Positions 8,516 to 16,451 of a DNA stretch of 64,000 nucleotides are shown here, piece after piece (position 1 is the stretch's first letter; the number at the start of each line of letters is the position of its first letter). The notes beneath the pieces are model-generated. The model was not told the origin of the DNA and made no database searches. It saw only the letters and a list, made by a program, of their open reading frames with translations. Where the stretch lies: positions 1 through 64,000 of the forward strand of contig NZ_PGTY01000004.1 in NCBI RefSeq assembly GCF_002797915.1, in the 5' to 3' direction. A program made the translations under genes and the position numbers. Source of the DNA: Yoonia maricola. Lineage in GTDB: Bacteria; Pseudomonadota; Alphaproteobacteria; Rhodobacterales; Rhodobacteraceae.

Positions 8516-9619
8516 ATGCCAAAGATGATGTCGTTCACCAGAGCGTTCGCTACCGGTATGCTCACTGCTCTGGTCAGTTCACAGGCTGCAGCCCAAGACA
8601 GTCCTGACGATGGCCCATCTCTTGATGAAATCGTTGATGCCTGGCTGGCGTCGCCCCACGCAGACCGCTCGTCTGAGGCTTTTACCCACTGGCATGAAGA
8701 AAGCGAAATCCCGGGCACCTGTGCCGTTTGTCATTCCAGCACCGGGGCCGTCGATTACTTGCTTGGTGAAATGAGCCAACCGGGCGTCATAGACCACTCT
8801 GTGCCGACCGGAACATCAGTGGATTGCGTTGTCTGTCACACCTCGGCGGCGTCAGAACTGATGGCTGTTCCGTTCCCATCCGGTGAAACCGTGGACACGT
8901 TCGAAGAATCTGCAGTTTGCACGGTCTGCCATCAGGGTCGTACATCAACCTTCGACGTCGAAACTGCAGTCGCTGGGCTAGAGGATGATGTGATCGCAGG
9001 TGATTTAAGTTTCATCAACATTCACTATGCACCCTCTGCAGCAACCTTGATGGGCGGTGATGTAAGGGGCGGCTATGAATACGATGGCAAGGTCTACAAA
9101 GGGCAATTCACGCATGTTCCTGACATGAACGGCTGTGTTGATTGCCACCGACCACATTCGCTTGAGGTGCAGTTGGACAACTGCACGGCCTGCCACCAGG
9201 GCGTTACCAGCTTTTCCGACATCCGAACCACGACGACGGACTTTGATGGTGACGGCGATACATCAGCGGGTATTTCTGTGCCGATCAATGCGCTGCATGA
9301 GCGCCTTGGAATGGCGATCCAGAGTTATGGGGCAAATGTTTCGGGAACCCCCATTGTCTATGGCGCAGGGTCTTATCCATACTTTTTCATTGATAGCAAC
9401 GGCGATGGCATCGCCTCGGACGATGAAACGGCCTACCCCAACCGGTATCAAAGCTGGACACCCCGTCTTTTGAAAGCCGCCTACAACTATCAGGTCGTTG
9501 CCAAGGACTCGGCGATATACGTCCACAACCCGCACTATGCATTGCAGCTTCTATACGACAGCTTGGAGAGCCTGTCCGGGCAGGTTGAAGTTGACATGAG
9601 CGGGTTGGCGCGACCTTGA
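8516..9619 (+). CDS. Periplasmic pentaheme cytochrome c
   Basis: A 367-residue exported protein with a signal peptide (cleavage near AAAQDS, about residue 27) and five CXXCH haem sites at about 69-73, 104-108, 135-139, 207-211 and 223-227. Extra histidines nearby (HWHEES, NIHYAP, HRPHS) could be distal ligands. A calcium-loop-like DSNGDGIASDDE and a C-terminal block AAYNYQVVAKDS...HNPHYALQLLYDSL are shared with multihaem cytochromes of respiratory and extracellular electron transfer systems. The start at 8516 has an AAGGAG ribosome site; the upstream in-frame start at 8414 was rejected. It is divergent from nqrA across an FNR box. The electron partner is unknown; NQR is the obvious candidate by position. 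Confidence 0.9.
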   Translation: MPKMMSFTRAFATGMLTALVSSQAAAQDSPDDGPSLDEIVDAWLASPHADRSSEAFTHWHEESEIPGTCAVCHSSTGAVDYLLGEMSQPGVIDHSVPTGTSVDCVVCHTSAASELMAVPFPSGETVDTFEESAVCTVCHQGRTSTFDVETAVAGLEDDVIAGDLSFINIHYAPSAATLMGGDVRGGYEYDGKVYKGQFTHVPDMNGCVDCHRPHSLEVQLDNCTACHQGVTSFSDIRTTTTDFDGDGDTSAGISVPINALHERLGMAIQSYGANVSGTPIVYGAGSYPYFFIDSNGDGIASDDETAYPNRYQSWTPRLLKAAYNYQVVAKDSAIYVHNPHYALQLLYDSLESLSGQVEVDMSGLARP

Positions 9620-9939
9620 TGAAGAAACGTTATCTAAGTTTGCCCAATCCCAATGCGGCGCCCACTTGCCCTATGGAGGGATCGCAGAGATAGCATTGTG
9701 GACCTCTGGCGATCTTCCAAGCAGCTGTGCAAGATGCTGCTTGCAGCCCAGAGACGATGTAGACAGCAGTCGAGTGCACGCCAATCTCAACCGCGCACCC
9801 AGCCTGCTTTGTTCAACAGGTACGGATTCTATATCTGAAAGGCTAGGATCAGGGGGCTGGGCCACCGCATATCTGGACACTCTGCAGGCAGACATGGCGC
9901 AACGTATCGTGCTTCAAGCTGATTAGGTCGCGTTGATAT
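9620..9939. other. Intergenic stretch without a supported gene
   Basis: The 320 bases lie between the cytochrome gene and the end of the COG0523 GTPase gene. A plus-strand frame (9666-9926, 86 codons, cysteine-rich start) and an overlapping minus-strand frame are open, but neither has a ribosome site, a recognisable family or coupling to a neighbour. No RNA gene was recognised. Confidence 0.5.
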
Positions 9940-10821
9940 TCACCCTCTTGCAAGGCAGTCGTTCCACCAAGCCTCAATTTCGGTCAGCGTGACCATACCA
10001 GCCAACCCAATCCCGACGATATTTGCCGTATGGACCCCCGCGGTTGCGTTGATTTCAACCTGTGTGCCCACACACTGAACGATCCAGCTTGTCTGATCAT
10101 CATAAGGCAGCTTGCCCTTGACGCGAAACAGCCCCCTTGGACGCGCGGCGAAGGCTGTGCGAAGTGCATCTTCGGGCAGCGTCAACCGATCCTGGCTTGA
10201 CCATGAAACATAGTCGGGGTGGCGTAACGCAGCATTCAGCGGGCCTTCTTCATGGCGTATATCTGCAACAAGATGCAGGATATGCTCTGGCGCACCCTGT
10301 GTCAGTACGGGTGCGCGCGTCAGATCGCTGAGGTCGATCTTCGGCACACCCCCTTTTGCTTTGCTGATCGCGACCAAATCAGCACATGCGATTTGCTGCG
10401 CAAACTGTGCCCCGATCAATGGGTCACGGCGCAATCCGTCATAAGACATCGCATCAACCACCGTCAGGATCCCAGCGTGTCGCATGTCCGGCTCTGTGAT
10501 AGCTGCATTTGCGATCTTTGTGGGGTCAGCGATACCGCTGGCTTCGACAATCAAATGATCCGGGCGCGGGTTACGGTCCAGTACATCCCCAAGAGCCATG
10601 AACAAATCCGCTCCCATTGTGCAGCACACACAGCCGTTTGTCAGTGCAATGGTGTCTTCATCACGCGCGGCAAGCAGGCTTTGATCAATATTGATCGCGC
10701 CAAAATCATTCACAATGACAAAAAGGCGCTGGCCTTGAGGGGCCTTTAGAAGCTGATTGATCAGCGTGGTCTTGCCCGCCCCAAGGTAGCCGCCAATCAC
10801 CGTTACAGGCAGCGGGTTCAT
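9940..10821 (-). CDS. COG0523 (CobW/G3E) family GTPase, putative metallochaperone
   Basis: A 293-residue P-loop GTPase with Walker A GGYLGAGKTT (residues 10-19), the metal-binding GCVCC motif (63-67), VEASGIADP and a SKAKG specificity loop, followed by a smaller C-terminal domain. Members of this family insert metals, often zinc, nickel or cobalt, into client enzymes. The gene overlaps the metal-dependent amidohydrolase gene upstream by 4 bases, which makes that enzyme the likely client (inference). It has no histidine-rich metal store. Confidence 0.9.
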   Translation of the reverse strand: MNPLPVTVIGGYLGAGKTTLINQLLKAPQGQRLFVIVNDFGAINIDQSLLAARDEDTIALTNGCVCCTMGADLFMALGDVLDRNPRPDHLIVEASGIADPTKIANAAITEPDMRHAGILTVVDAMSYDGLRRDPLIGAQFAQQIACADLVAISKAKGGVPKIDLSDLTRAPVLTQGAPEHILHLVADIRHEEGPLNAALRHPDYVSWSSQDRLTLPEDALRTAFAARPRGLFRVKGKLPYDDQTSWIVQCVGTQVEINATAGVHTANIVGIGLAGMVTLTEIEAWWNDCLARG

Positions 10822-12443
10822 ACCAGAGCCACCTGCCCGCCAAACACGGTGCCAAGCACTGGTACATCGGCGAGAGCTTGAGGATCAACCGTCAAAGGGT
10901 TGTCCCCAAGTACCACAAAATCAGCGCGTTTGCCGATGCTGATCGATCCAATCTCTGCGTCCAGTTTGAGCGTCTGTGCGGCACCCAGAGTAATCGCCCG
11001 CAAGGCTTCGGCCACCGTGATACGTTGCGCCGGCCCCAGCACGGCACCCGTCATGGTCTGGCGGTTTACTGCACACCAAGCGGTAAAAAGAGGACCCATC
11101 GGCGTCACCGGCGCATCAGAATGGATCGCAACAGTCAGGTCATAATCCAGCGCGGACCGTGCCGCGTTCATGCGCGCGGCGCGATCTGGGCCGACGGTCA
11201 GCGCAACATGCTGATCCCCAAAATACCACAGATGGTTGGCAAACAGATTGACGCAAAGACCAAGGGTCGCACAGCGCCGGAACTGATCTGCCCCCATCAA
11301 CTGCCCGTGTTGCAGAACATGCCGATGGTCGGGCCAATGCTGTGCCTCCATTGCATCTTCCAGTGCGCCAATGACGACCTCGGACGCTTCATCCCCGTTG
11401 ACATGGATATGCATTTGGATCGCCGCCCCATGTAGCACTTTGCATGTTTCGCGGATCTGATCTGGGGCCATATTCCAGATGCCATTGGGTTGCCCGCCTA
11501 CATAACCCGGCCATTTGACCCGCGCGGTCCACCCTTGGATCGACCCGTCTGTCATTAGCTTGACCGCGCCCAGTCGCAGTTTATCCGTGGATCTTGCTTT
11601 CAACGCATGGGCGCGGCTGGCCAAGGCAGAGGGATCTCCAGACGCGGCTAAAGCGGGCACGATACGCAGCGGAAAGTTGTCCGCGCCGGTTACGGCCAGC
11701 ATGACGTCAAGGTCCTCGTCCTCCAATTGCGAAAATAGATCTGTGACGGTCGTGACCCCGGCACGGCGAGCCACTTCTGCGTAAGACTGTATGGCACTTT
11801 CGCGTTGCGATAGCGCTCTGAAATCAATGCCCAATCGCCGCATGATTGGGAACATCGCGGCCATTTCCTGCAATTCGCCGGTGGGTGCGCCATTCGCGTC
11901 CTTGACGACGCCTTCGGCTTGGGTGCTGGCGTTGTAACCTGTCATATTGAGTGCTGCAGAGTTCACGCACATCAGATGGAAATTTGAAAACAGGATCGCG
12001 ATCGGGCGGGTGGTCGAGACCCGGTCCAGATGCGCCCGGCTGAGCCGGTCATCTGGCAAAAAGATCGGGTCAAACCCCCAGCCGATCAACGGTGTATCAG
12101 CGGGCAGTGTCGTCTCAATTTCGGTTAGGCGTGCGACGACATCATCAAGCGACGAAAGCCCGTTCCACACACGGCCCTGAGGATCAATGCGATCGTGATA
12201 GCCGGTATAGGCATAATCCCAGATCGCCCCAGCCATCATATGCGCGTGACCTTCGACAAAACCGGGCATCAGGATAGCACCTGCAAGGGATGTATCATGC
12301 GTGACATCGCCCCAAGCGTCGCCGCAATCTGCATCACCCAACGCCAATATGTGCCCGTCGCGGACTGCAACATGTGTGGCCTTTGGCATCGTCGGGTCCA
12401 TTGTGATGATTGTTTTTGCTTCGAAAACCGTAATGCCTGACAT
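10818..12443 (-). CDS. YtcJ-type metal-dependent amidohydrolase
   Basis: A 541-residue cytoplasmic amidohydrolase of the Amidohydrolase_3 family. The metal-binding HAH motif is at residues 66-68 (GFVEGHAHM), with later active-site motifs LMTDGSIQGWT, MHIHVNGDE and IHSDAPVTP. Family members hydrolyse C-N bonds in amides, cyclic amides or formamides. The substrate cannot be read from the sequence; the nearby N-acyl-D-amino-acid deacylase and TRAP transporter suggest amino-acid derivatives. It is translationally coupled to the COG0523 GTPase downstream. Confidence 0.9.
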   Translation of the reverse strand: MSGITVFEAKTIITMDPTMPKATHVAVRDGHILALGDADCGDAWGDVTHDTSLAGAILMPGFVEGHAHMMAGAIWDYAYTGYHDRIDPQGRVWNGLSSLDDVVARLTEIETTLPADTPLIGWGFDPIFLPDDRLSRAHLDRVSTTRPIAILFSNFHLMCVNSAALNMTGYNASTQAEGVVKDANGAPTGELQEMAAMFPIMRRLGIDFRALSQRESAIQSYAEVARRAGVTTVTDLFSQLEDEDLDVMLAVTGADNFPLRIVPALAASGDPSALASRAHALKARSTDKLRLGAVKLMTDGSIQGWTARVKWPGYVGGQPNGIWNMAPDQIRETCKVLHGAAIQMHIHVNGDEASEVVIGALEDAMEAQHWPDHRHVLQHGQLMGADQFRRCATLGLCVNLFANHLWYFGDQHVALTVGPDRAARMNAARSALDYDLTVAIHSDAPVTPMGPLFTAWCAVNRQTMTGAVLGPAQRITVAEALRAITLGAAQTLKLDAEIGSISIGKRADFVVLGDNPLTVDPQALADVPVLGTVFGGQVALV

Positions 12444-12562
12444 GCAACCCCCCCTGAGCAGTGCTTCTTTAGGCGTACAGAAGACGGCAATAAAGACAAC
12501 TGGTTTCGCCGCAGGATCTGTAGCCGCTCACCATCATGCACTGGCGCAAGACCGCGTTAAAG

Positions 12563-13453
12563 TTACAGCTTTGGCAGGTCGCGCAGGTAGTTGACGAAAT
12601 GACCTGTCGGCCCAACGACGTGATCGCGCCGCCAGATGGCCGATGTGATCAAACGCTCGGTCAGATCCTCAATCGGGACAACCATAAGACCCGGACCATG
12701 GCCCAGGCAAACTGATTCAGTCAGGACGGTGACACCCATGCCACAAGACACAAGACCCAGAATACCAGCGGTATTGAATGCTTCCTGAACGATGCGCGGC
12801 ATGAACCCGGCGCGTCGGCAAAGCGGGATCAGATAGTCGTAGAAATGCTGCCAATCGGTTGAGCTGCCATGCACAAAGTCTTCGGTAGCCAGTTCGGTCA
12901 ATTGAATGCCGGTCCGGCGCGCAAAGGGATGGCTATCGGCGCACACGCAGACAAACCGTTCTGATTGGACTGGCTGTTCGTCATAGTCATCCTTGTTCAC
13001 CGGACCCGTGACAAAGCCGATATCCAGCTTTCCTTCCGTAAGGCGGTTTATCTGGGTCAGGGTTACGCCATGTTGCGGTTGCAGGATAATCTGCGGGTGG
13101 CGTCCCTGAAAATCCTTCAACAGCGTCGGTAGCGGCCCCGCAATGGCAATATCGGTATATCCGATACGCAATGACCCGATACGCCCGTGGTGCGCGTTAT
13201 GTACATCCTCAGTCGCCCGTTCCATCAGGCTTAGCATTTCATGCGACCGATCCAGAAACACCTTACCTGCTGGGGTAATCTGCACATTGCGGTTTGAGCG
13301 GGTAAAAAGTGCTACCCCAAGCTCTGTCTCCAAGGTCTGGATTGCCCGGCTAAGGGCTGGCTGCGCAATGCCGAGCCTGTCGGCGGCCCGGCGAAAATGC
13401 AGCTCTTCGGCGACGGCCACAAAGTATCGGATAAGGCGCAAATCAGAACGCAT
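12563..13453 (-). CDS. LysR-family transcriptional regulator
   Basis: A 296-residue regulator with an N-terminal winged helix-turn-helix (LRYF region, AADRLGIAQPALSRAIQTLE at about 24-43) and a LysR effector-binding domain. The start at 13453 places the helix-turn-helix at the usual distance; a start 4 codons earlier is possible. It is divergent from the TRAP transporter genes and upstream, on the same strand, of the amidohydrolase, so it likely controls one or both. A 22-base palindrome lies 20 bases before its start. Confidence 0.92.
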   Translation of the reverse strand: MRSDLRLIRYFVAVAEELHFRRAADRLGIAQPALSRAIQTLETELGVALFTRSNRNVQITPAGKVFLDRSHEMLSLMERATEDVHNAHHGRIGSLRIGYTDIAIAGPLPTLLKDFQGRHPQIILQPQHGVTLTQINRLTEGKLDIGFVTGPVNKDDYDEQPVQSERFVCVCADSHPFARRTGIQLTELATEDFVHGSSTDWQHFYDYLIPLCRRAGFMPRIVQEAFNTAGILGLVSCGMGVTVLTESVCLGHGPGLMVVPIEDLTERLITSAIWRRDHVVGPTGHFVNYLRDLPKL

Positions 13454-13472
13454 GATGCCGTACAAGTATCAA

Positions 13473-13494
13473 TAATATCATAATTGATATTATA
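13473..13494. promoter_or_regulatory. Palindromic operator, probable LysR site
   Basis: A 22-base inverted repeat, ATAATATCA-TAAT-TGATATTAT, with two 9-base arms around a 4-base centre, in the 110-base spacer between the LysR gene and the TRAP binding-protein gene. LysR recognition sites have interrupted dyads of this kind. Its position just upstream of the LysR start fits autoregulation with activation of the divergent TRAP operon. Confidence 0.65.
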
Positions 13495-13563
13495 CCAACA
13501 CCCATTCCCGTGCAAAGCTGAAAGATAATAGCACAATAAAACTGCACAACATGGAGAGTGATC

Positions 13564-14556
13564 ATGAGTTTTTACAAGACAACACTTGGCGCAGTCATGG
13601 GTCTAACGCTATCGGCTGCCGCTGTTTCGGCCCAAGAGATTACAATGAATGTGGGCTTCGGCGCGCCAGAGGATTCGCTTTATGGCCGCTTTGGCGCAAT
13701 CTTCGAAGAACTGACGGAAGAATATACTGGTGGCACCGTTGATGTGCGCCTGCGTTGCTGCAATCAGGTATCTACCGAGGATGAAGGGTTTCGCGCGATG
13801 CAGTTGGGCACCGTGGATGGCTTCTTTATCACTGCCAACAACGTGTCCCCGCATTGGCCGCTGATGGACGTGACGGTGCTGCCCTATATCTTCCAGAACA
13901 CCGACCACCTTGCACGGGTGGTTGACGGTGAAGTGGGTGATTTCATCCGCGCGCAATTGCTGGAAGACACAGGCGTGCATCTGCTGAGCTTTGGGCCCGC
14001 ACTCTACCGCGATTTCTACAATTCGGTGCGCCCGGTCAACACGATGGCCGATATGGATGGCCTGAAAATTCGCACCCCCAATAACGCCGTCATGCTGGCG
14101 ACGTTTGAAGCGTTTGGCGCAAACCCCGTGCCACTGGCCTGGTCCGAGACGCCCACAGCATTGCAAACCGGCACCGTCGATGGTGGCGATAATGGCACAG
14201 CCTTCATCCGCGACATGAGCTTTTACGAATTCATGCCGAACCTCGTTATTCTAGAGCATTTCGTGTCCATGGCACCGCTGTTTGCGTCCTCAACCTTTAT
14301 GGACCGCCTTAGCGATGAGCAACGTGAACAAGTCATGCGCGCTGCTATCGATGCGGGCAATCAATTCAGTGAAGAGGTGCGGACAGAGACCGAAGAAGTG
14401 CGTCAATGGCTGGTGACTGAAGGTGGCATGACCCGCACGGACCCTGATCGCGCTGATTTTATCGCCGCAGCGCAGACCGTACAGCAATCCGTTGCCGCAG
14501 AACGCGGACAAGAGTTTGTCGATCTGGTGAACATGATCAACGCTGCGGCAGAATAA
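13564..14556 (+). CDS. TRAP transporter solute-binding protein (DctP family)
   Basis: A 330-residue periplasmic binding protein with a signal peptide (cleavage near VSAQ) and the DctP fold pattern (PYIFQNTDHLARV, GLKIRTPNNAVMLATFEAFGANPVP split over residues 155-180, ALQTGTVDGGDNG). The ATG at 13564 has a GGAGAG ribosome site and was chosen over the GTG two codons before. The usual carboxylate-binding arginine is in GLKIRTP. Followed by the small and large permease genes. Substrate likely an organic or acylated amino acid given the deacylase at the end of the operon (inference). Confidence 0.93.
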   Translation: MSFYKTTLGAVMGLTLSAAAVSAQEITMNVGFGAPEDSLYGRFGAIFEELTEEYTGGTVDVRLRCCNQVSTEDEGFRAMQLGTVDGFFITANNVSPHWPLMDVTVLPYIFQNTDHLARVVDGEVGDFIRAQLLEDTGVHLLSFGPALYRDFYNSVRPVNTMADMDGLKIRTPNNAVMLATFEAFGANPVPLAWSETPTALQTGTVDGGDNGTAFIRDMSFYEFMPNLVILEHFVSMAPLFASSTFMDRLSDEQREQVMRAAIDAGNQFSEEVRTETEEVRQWLVTEGGMTRTDPDRADFIAAAQTVQQSVAAERGQEFVDLVNMINAAAE

Positions 14557-14572
14557 GCGGCAGAACTGATCA

Positions 14573-14599
14573 GGCGGGGCCGATACATGCGGCCCTGCC
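14573..14599 (+). terminator. Intercistronic hairpin after the TRAP binding-protein gene
   Basis: A 10-base-pair GC-rich stem (GGCGGGGCCG with CGGCCCTGCC, one G-T pair) with a 7-base loop sits in the 64-base gap between dctP-like and dctQ-like genes. There is no T-run after it. Such hairpins typically protect the abundant binding-protein message and lower expression of the permeases. Confidence 0.55.
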
Positions 14600-14620
14600 C
14601 TAACGACGCGGGGACAGGTC

Positions 14621-15154
14621 ATGGGCGTTTTGCGCTGGTTGGAAAAGCATTTCGAAGAAGCGCTGTGCTGTATCGCTTTGTCGATTATCGCAGTGGCCGT
14701 CATCTCTCAGGTGCTGGCACGCTATGTATTTGAAATCGCCCTGCACTGGACAGAGGAAACCGCCGCGATTTGTATGGTTTGGGCGGTTTATATGGGTGCA
14801 TCACTTTGCGTGCGCGAACGCTTTCACATTCGTATTCTGGTTGCTGTGCAATCGCTGCCTACACGCATGGGCCGTTACACGATCTTCATGGCAGATCTGG
14901 CCTGGGCCGCGTTCAGCATTTTGATGATCCGGGTCAGCTGGGATTATCTGGCGGTACTTTGGAAGTTTCCCTCGCACAGCCCCAGTCTTGGGATCAATGA
15001 ATTCTACCCGCAGACTATTCTGGTCATTGGTTATGGCCTGATGCTGGTGCGGCTGATCCAGACTTATGTGATCTGGTATCGTGACGGTGCCGAAGGTTTG
15101 CCCGGAATGCTGGTCGAAGACGGCGATGTCGCGGACGAGGAGCATCTGTTTTGA
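14621..15154 (+). CDS. TRAP transporter small permease (DctQ family)
   Basis: A 177-residue membrane protein with four predicted helices and the DctQ signature around residues 40-65 (LHWTEETAAICMVWAVYMGAS shape, with the conserved WTEE). It pairs with the large permease encoded next, overlapping by 4 bases. Acts in the inner membrane in Na+-driven solute uptake. Confidence 0.92.
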   Translation: MGVLRWLEKHFEEALCCIALSIIAVAVISQVLARYVFEIALHWTEETAAICMVWAVYMGASLCVRERFHIRILVAVQSLPTRMGRYTIFMADLAWAAFSILMIRVSWDYLAVLWKFPSHSPSLGINEFYPQTILVIGYGLMLVRLIQTYVIWYRDGAEGLPGMLVEDGDVADEEHLF

Positions 15155-16446
15155 ACGAACTGTTGCTTCTGGCGATTGCTTTTGTCGTTTTAACATTGAT
15201 AGGCGTGCCACTTTTTGCAGCCGTGGGTCTGACCACCGCGCTTGCGCTGTTTTTGATTGATATTCCTTTCACATTGTTGGCGCAGACCGGCTATACCAGC
15301 CTGACACCCTTTCCATTGCTCACTATCCCGCTGTTTGTTCTGGCAGGGCGGCTGATGGAAACTGGCGGCATGGCAAACCGGATGATCGGGATCGCTAGCA
15401 AACTGGTCGGGGCCTATCGCGGGTCGATGGGCCTTGTCACGGTTTTTGCCTGTATGTTGTTCGGGGCGCTCTCAGGCTCTGGCCCGGCAACCACAGCTGC
15501 AATCGGATCAGCCACCGTGCCCGCTATGAAGAAAGACGGCTATGACGTGCCGTTTGCTGCGGCTATTACCGCAAGTGCAGGTGCCTTGGGCAGTTTGATC
15601 CCGCCGTCAAATCTGATGATCATCTATGGCCTTGTTTCGGAAACATCGATCCCACGGTTGTTTCTGGCAGGAATCGTACCGGGGTTTATCGTGACTACTT
15701 TGTTGATGATGACCACCTACATCATCGCGCGGCGGCGCGGCTATGGCGGGGGTGGTGATCCGTTCACATGGGGCCCGTTCCTTGAGGCCGCATGGGAAGG
15801 CAAATGGTCCATCGGGGCACCGGTTCTGATTATGGGTGGAATCTACGGCGGCATCTTCACCCCGACCGAGGCAGCGGGCGTTGCCGTGTTTTATGCGCTT
15901 TTCGTCGGCTTCTTCATTTACCGCGAACTAACCCTGCGCAAACTTCTCGAAGCGCTGCGCTTTACCGCGTTGCTGACAGGTATCCTGATCCTTCTGACGC
16001 CCACGCTCGCCTTTGGGCAGCTGACGGCGTTCTATGATGTGCCGGCTGCCGTGCAGGCAGGCATTACATCAATCACAACCAGTCCGTTTCTCGTGCTTCT
16101 GCTCATTGGTATTTTCTACATTTTCATTGGCACATTCATGGAAAGCCTTGCACAGATCGTTCTGTTCACGGCTGTGTTCCTGCCGCTTGTAGTGTCCATC
16201 GGTGTCGATCCGGTGCTGTTTGGTATCTTTACTGTGATCACCTGCGAAATCGGGTTCCTGACACCGCCACTGGGTGCGAACCTGACGATTGCTTCGCGTA
16301 TTTCGAAAATATCGCTTGAACGTATCTCGGTCGCGGTGCTGCCCTTTATCGGCGCTTATGTTCTTGGCATGATCATCCTGATCACGTTCCCTGATTTAAC
16401 CCTGTTCCTTCCCAATTGGGTCTATGGCCCCCCATCAGTGAGGTAG
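15151..16446 (+). CDS. TRAP transporter large permease (DctM family)
   Basis: A 431-residue inner-membrane protein with about 12 helices. DctM features include FPLLTIPLFVLAG, GALSGSGPATTAAIGSATVP, a central PPSNLMIIYG motif and a C-terminal ITCEIGFLTPPLGANL. It is the ion-coupled transport channel. The start overlaps the small permease stop by 4 bases. The gene ends 5 bases before the deacylase start. Confidence 0.95.
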   Translation: MNELLLLAIAFVVLTLIGVPLFAAVGLTTALALFLIDIPFTLLAQTGYTSLTPFPLLTIPLFVLAGRLMETGGMANRMIGIASKLVGAYRGSMGLVTVFACMLFGALSGSGPATTAAIGSATVPAMKKDGYDVPFAAAITASAGALGSLIPPSNLMIIYGLVSETSIPRLFLAGIVPGFIVTTLLMMTTYIIARRRGYGGGGDPFTWGPFLEAAWEGKWSIGAPVLIMGGIYGGIFTPTEAAGVAVFYALFVGFFIYRELTLRKLLEALRFTALLTGILILLTPTLAFGQLTAFYDVPAAVQAGITSITTSPFLVLLLIGIFYIFIGTFMESLAQIVLFTAVFLPLVVSIGVDPVLFGIFTVITCEIGFLTPPLGANLTIASRISKISLERISVAVLPFIGAYVLGMIILITFPDLTLFLPNWVYGPPSVR

Positions 16447-16451
16447 GCATC

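Noticed and set aside
9666..9926. 86-codon frame after the cytochrome gene
   Set aside because: No ribosome site, no coupling, no family; kept only as a gap note.
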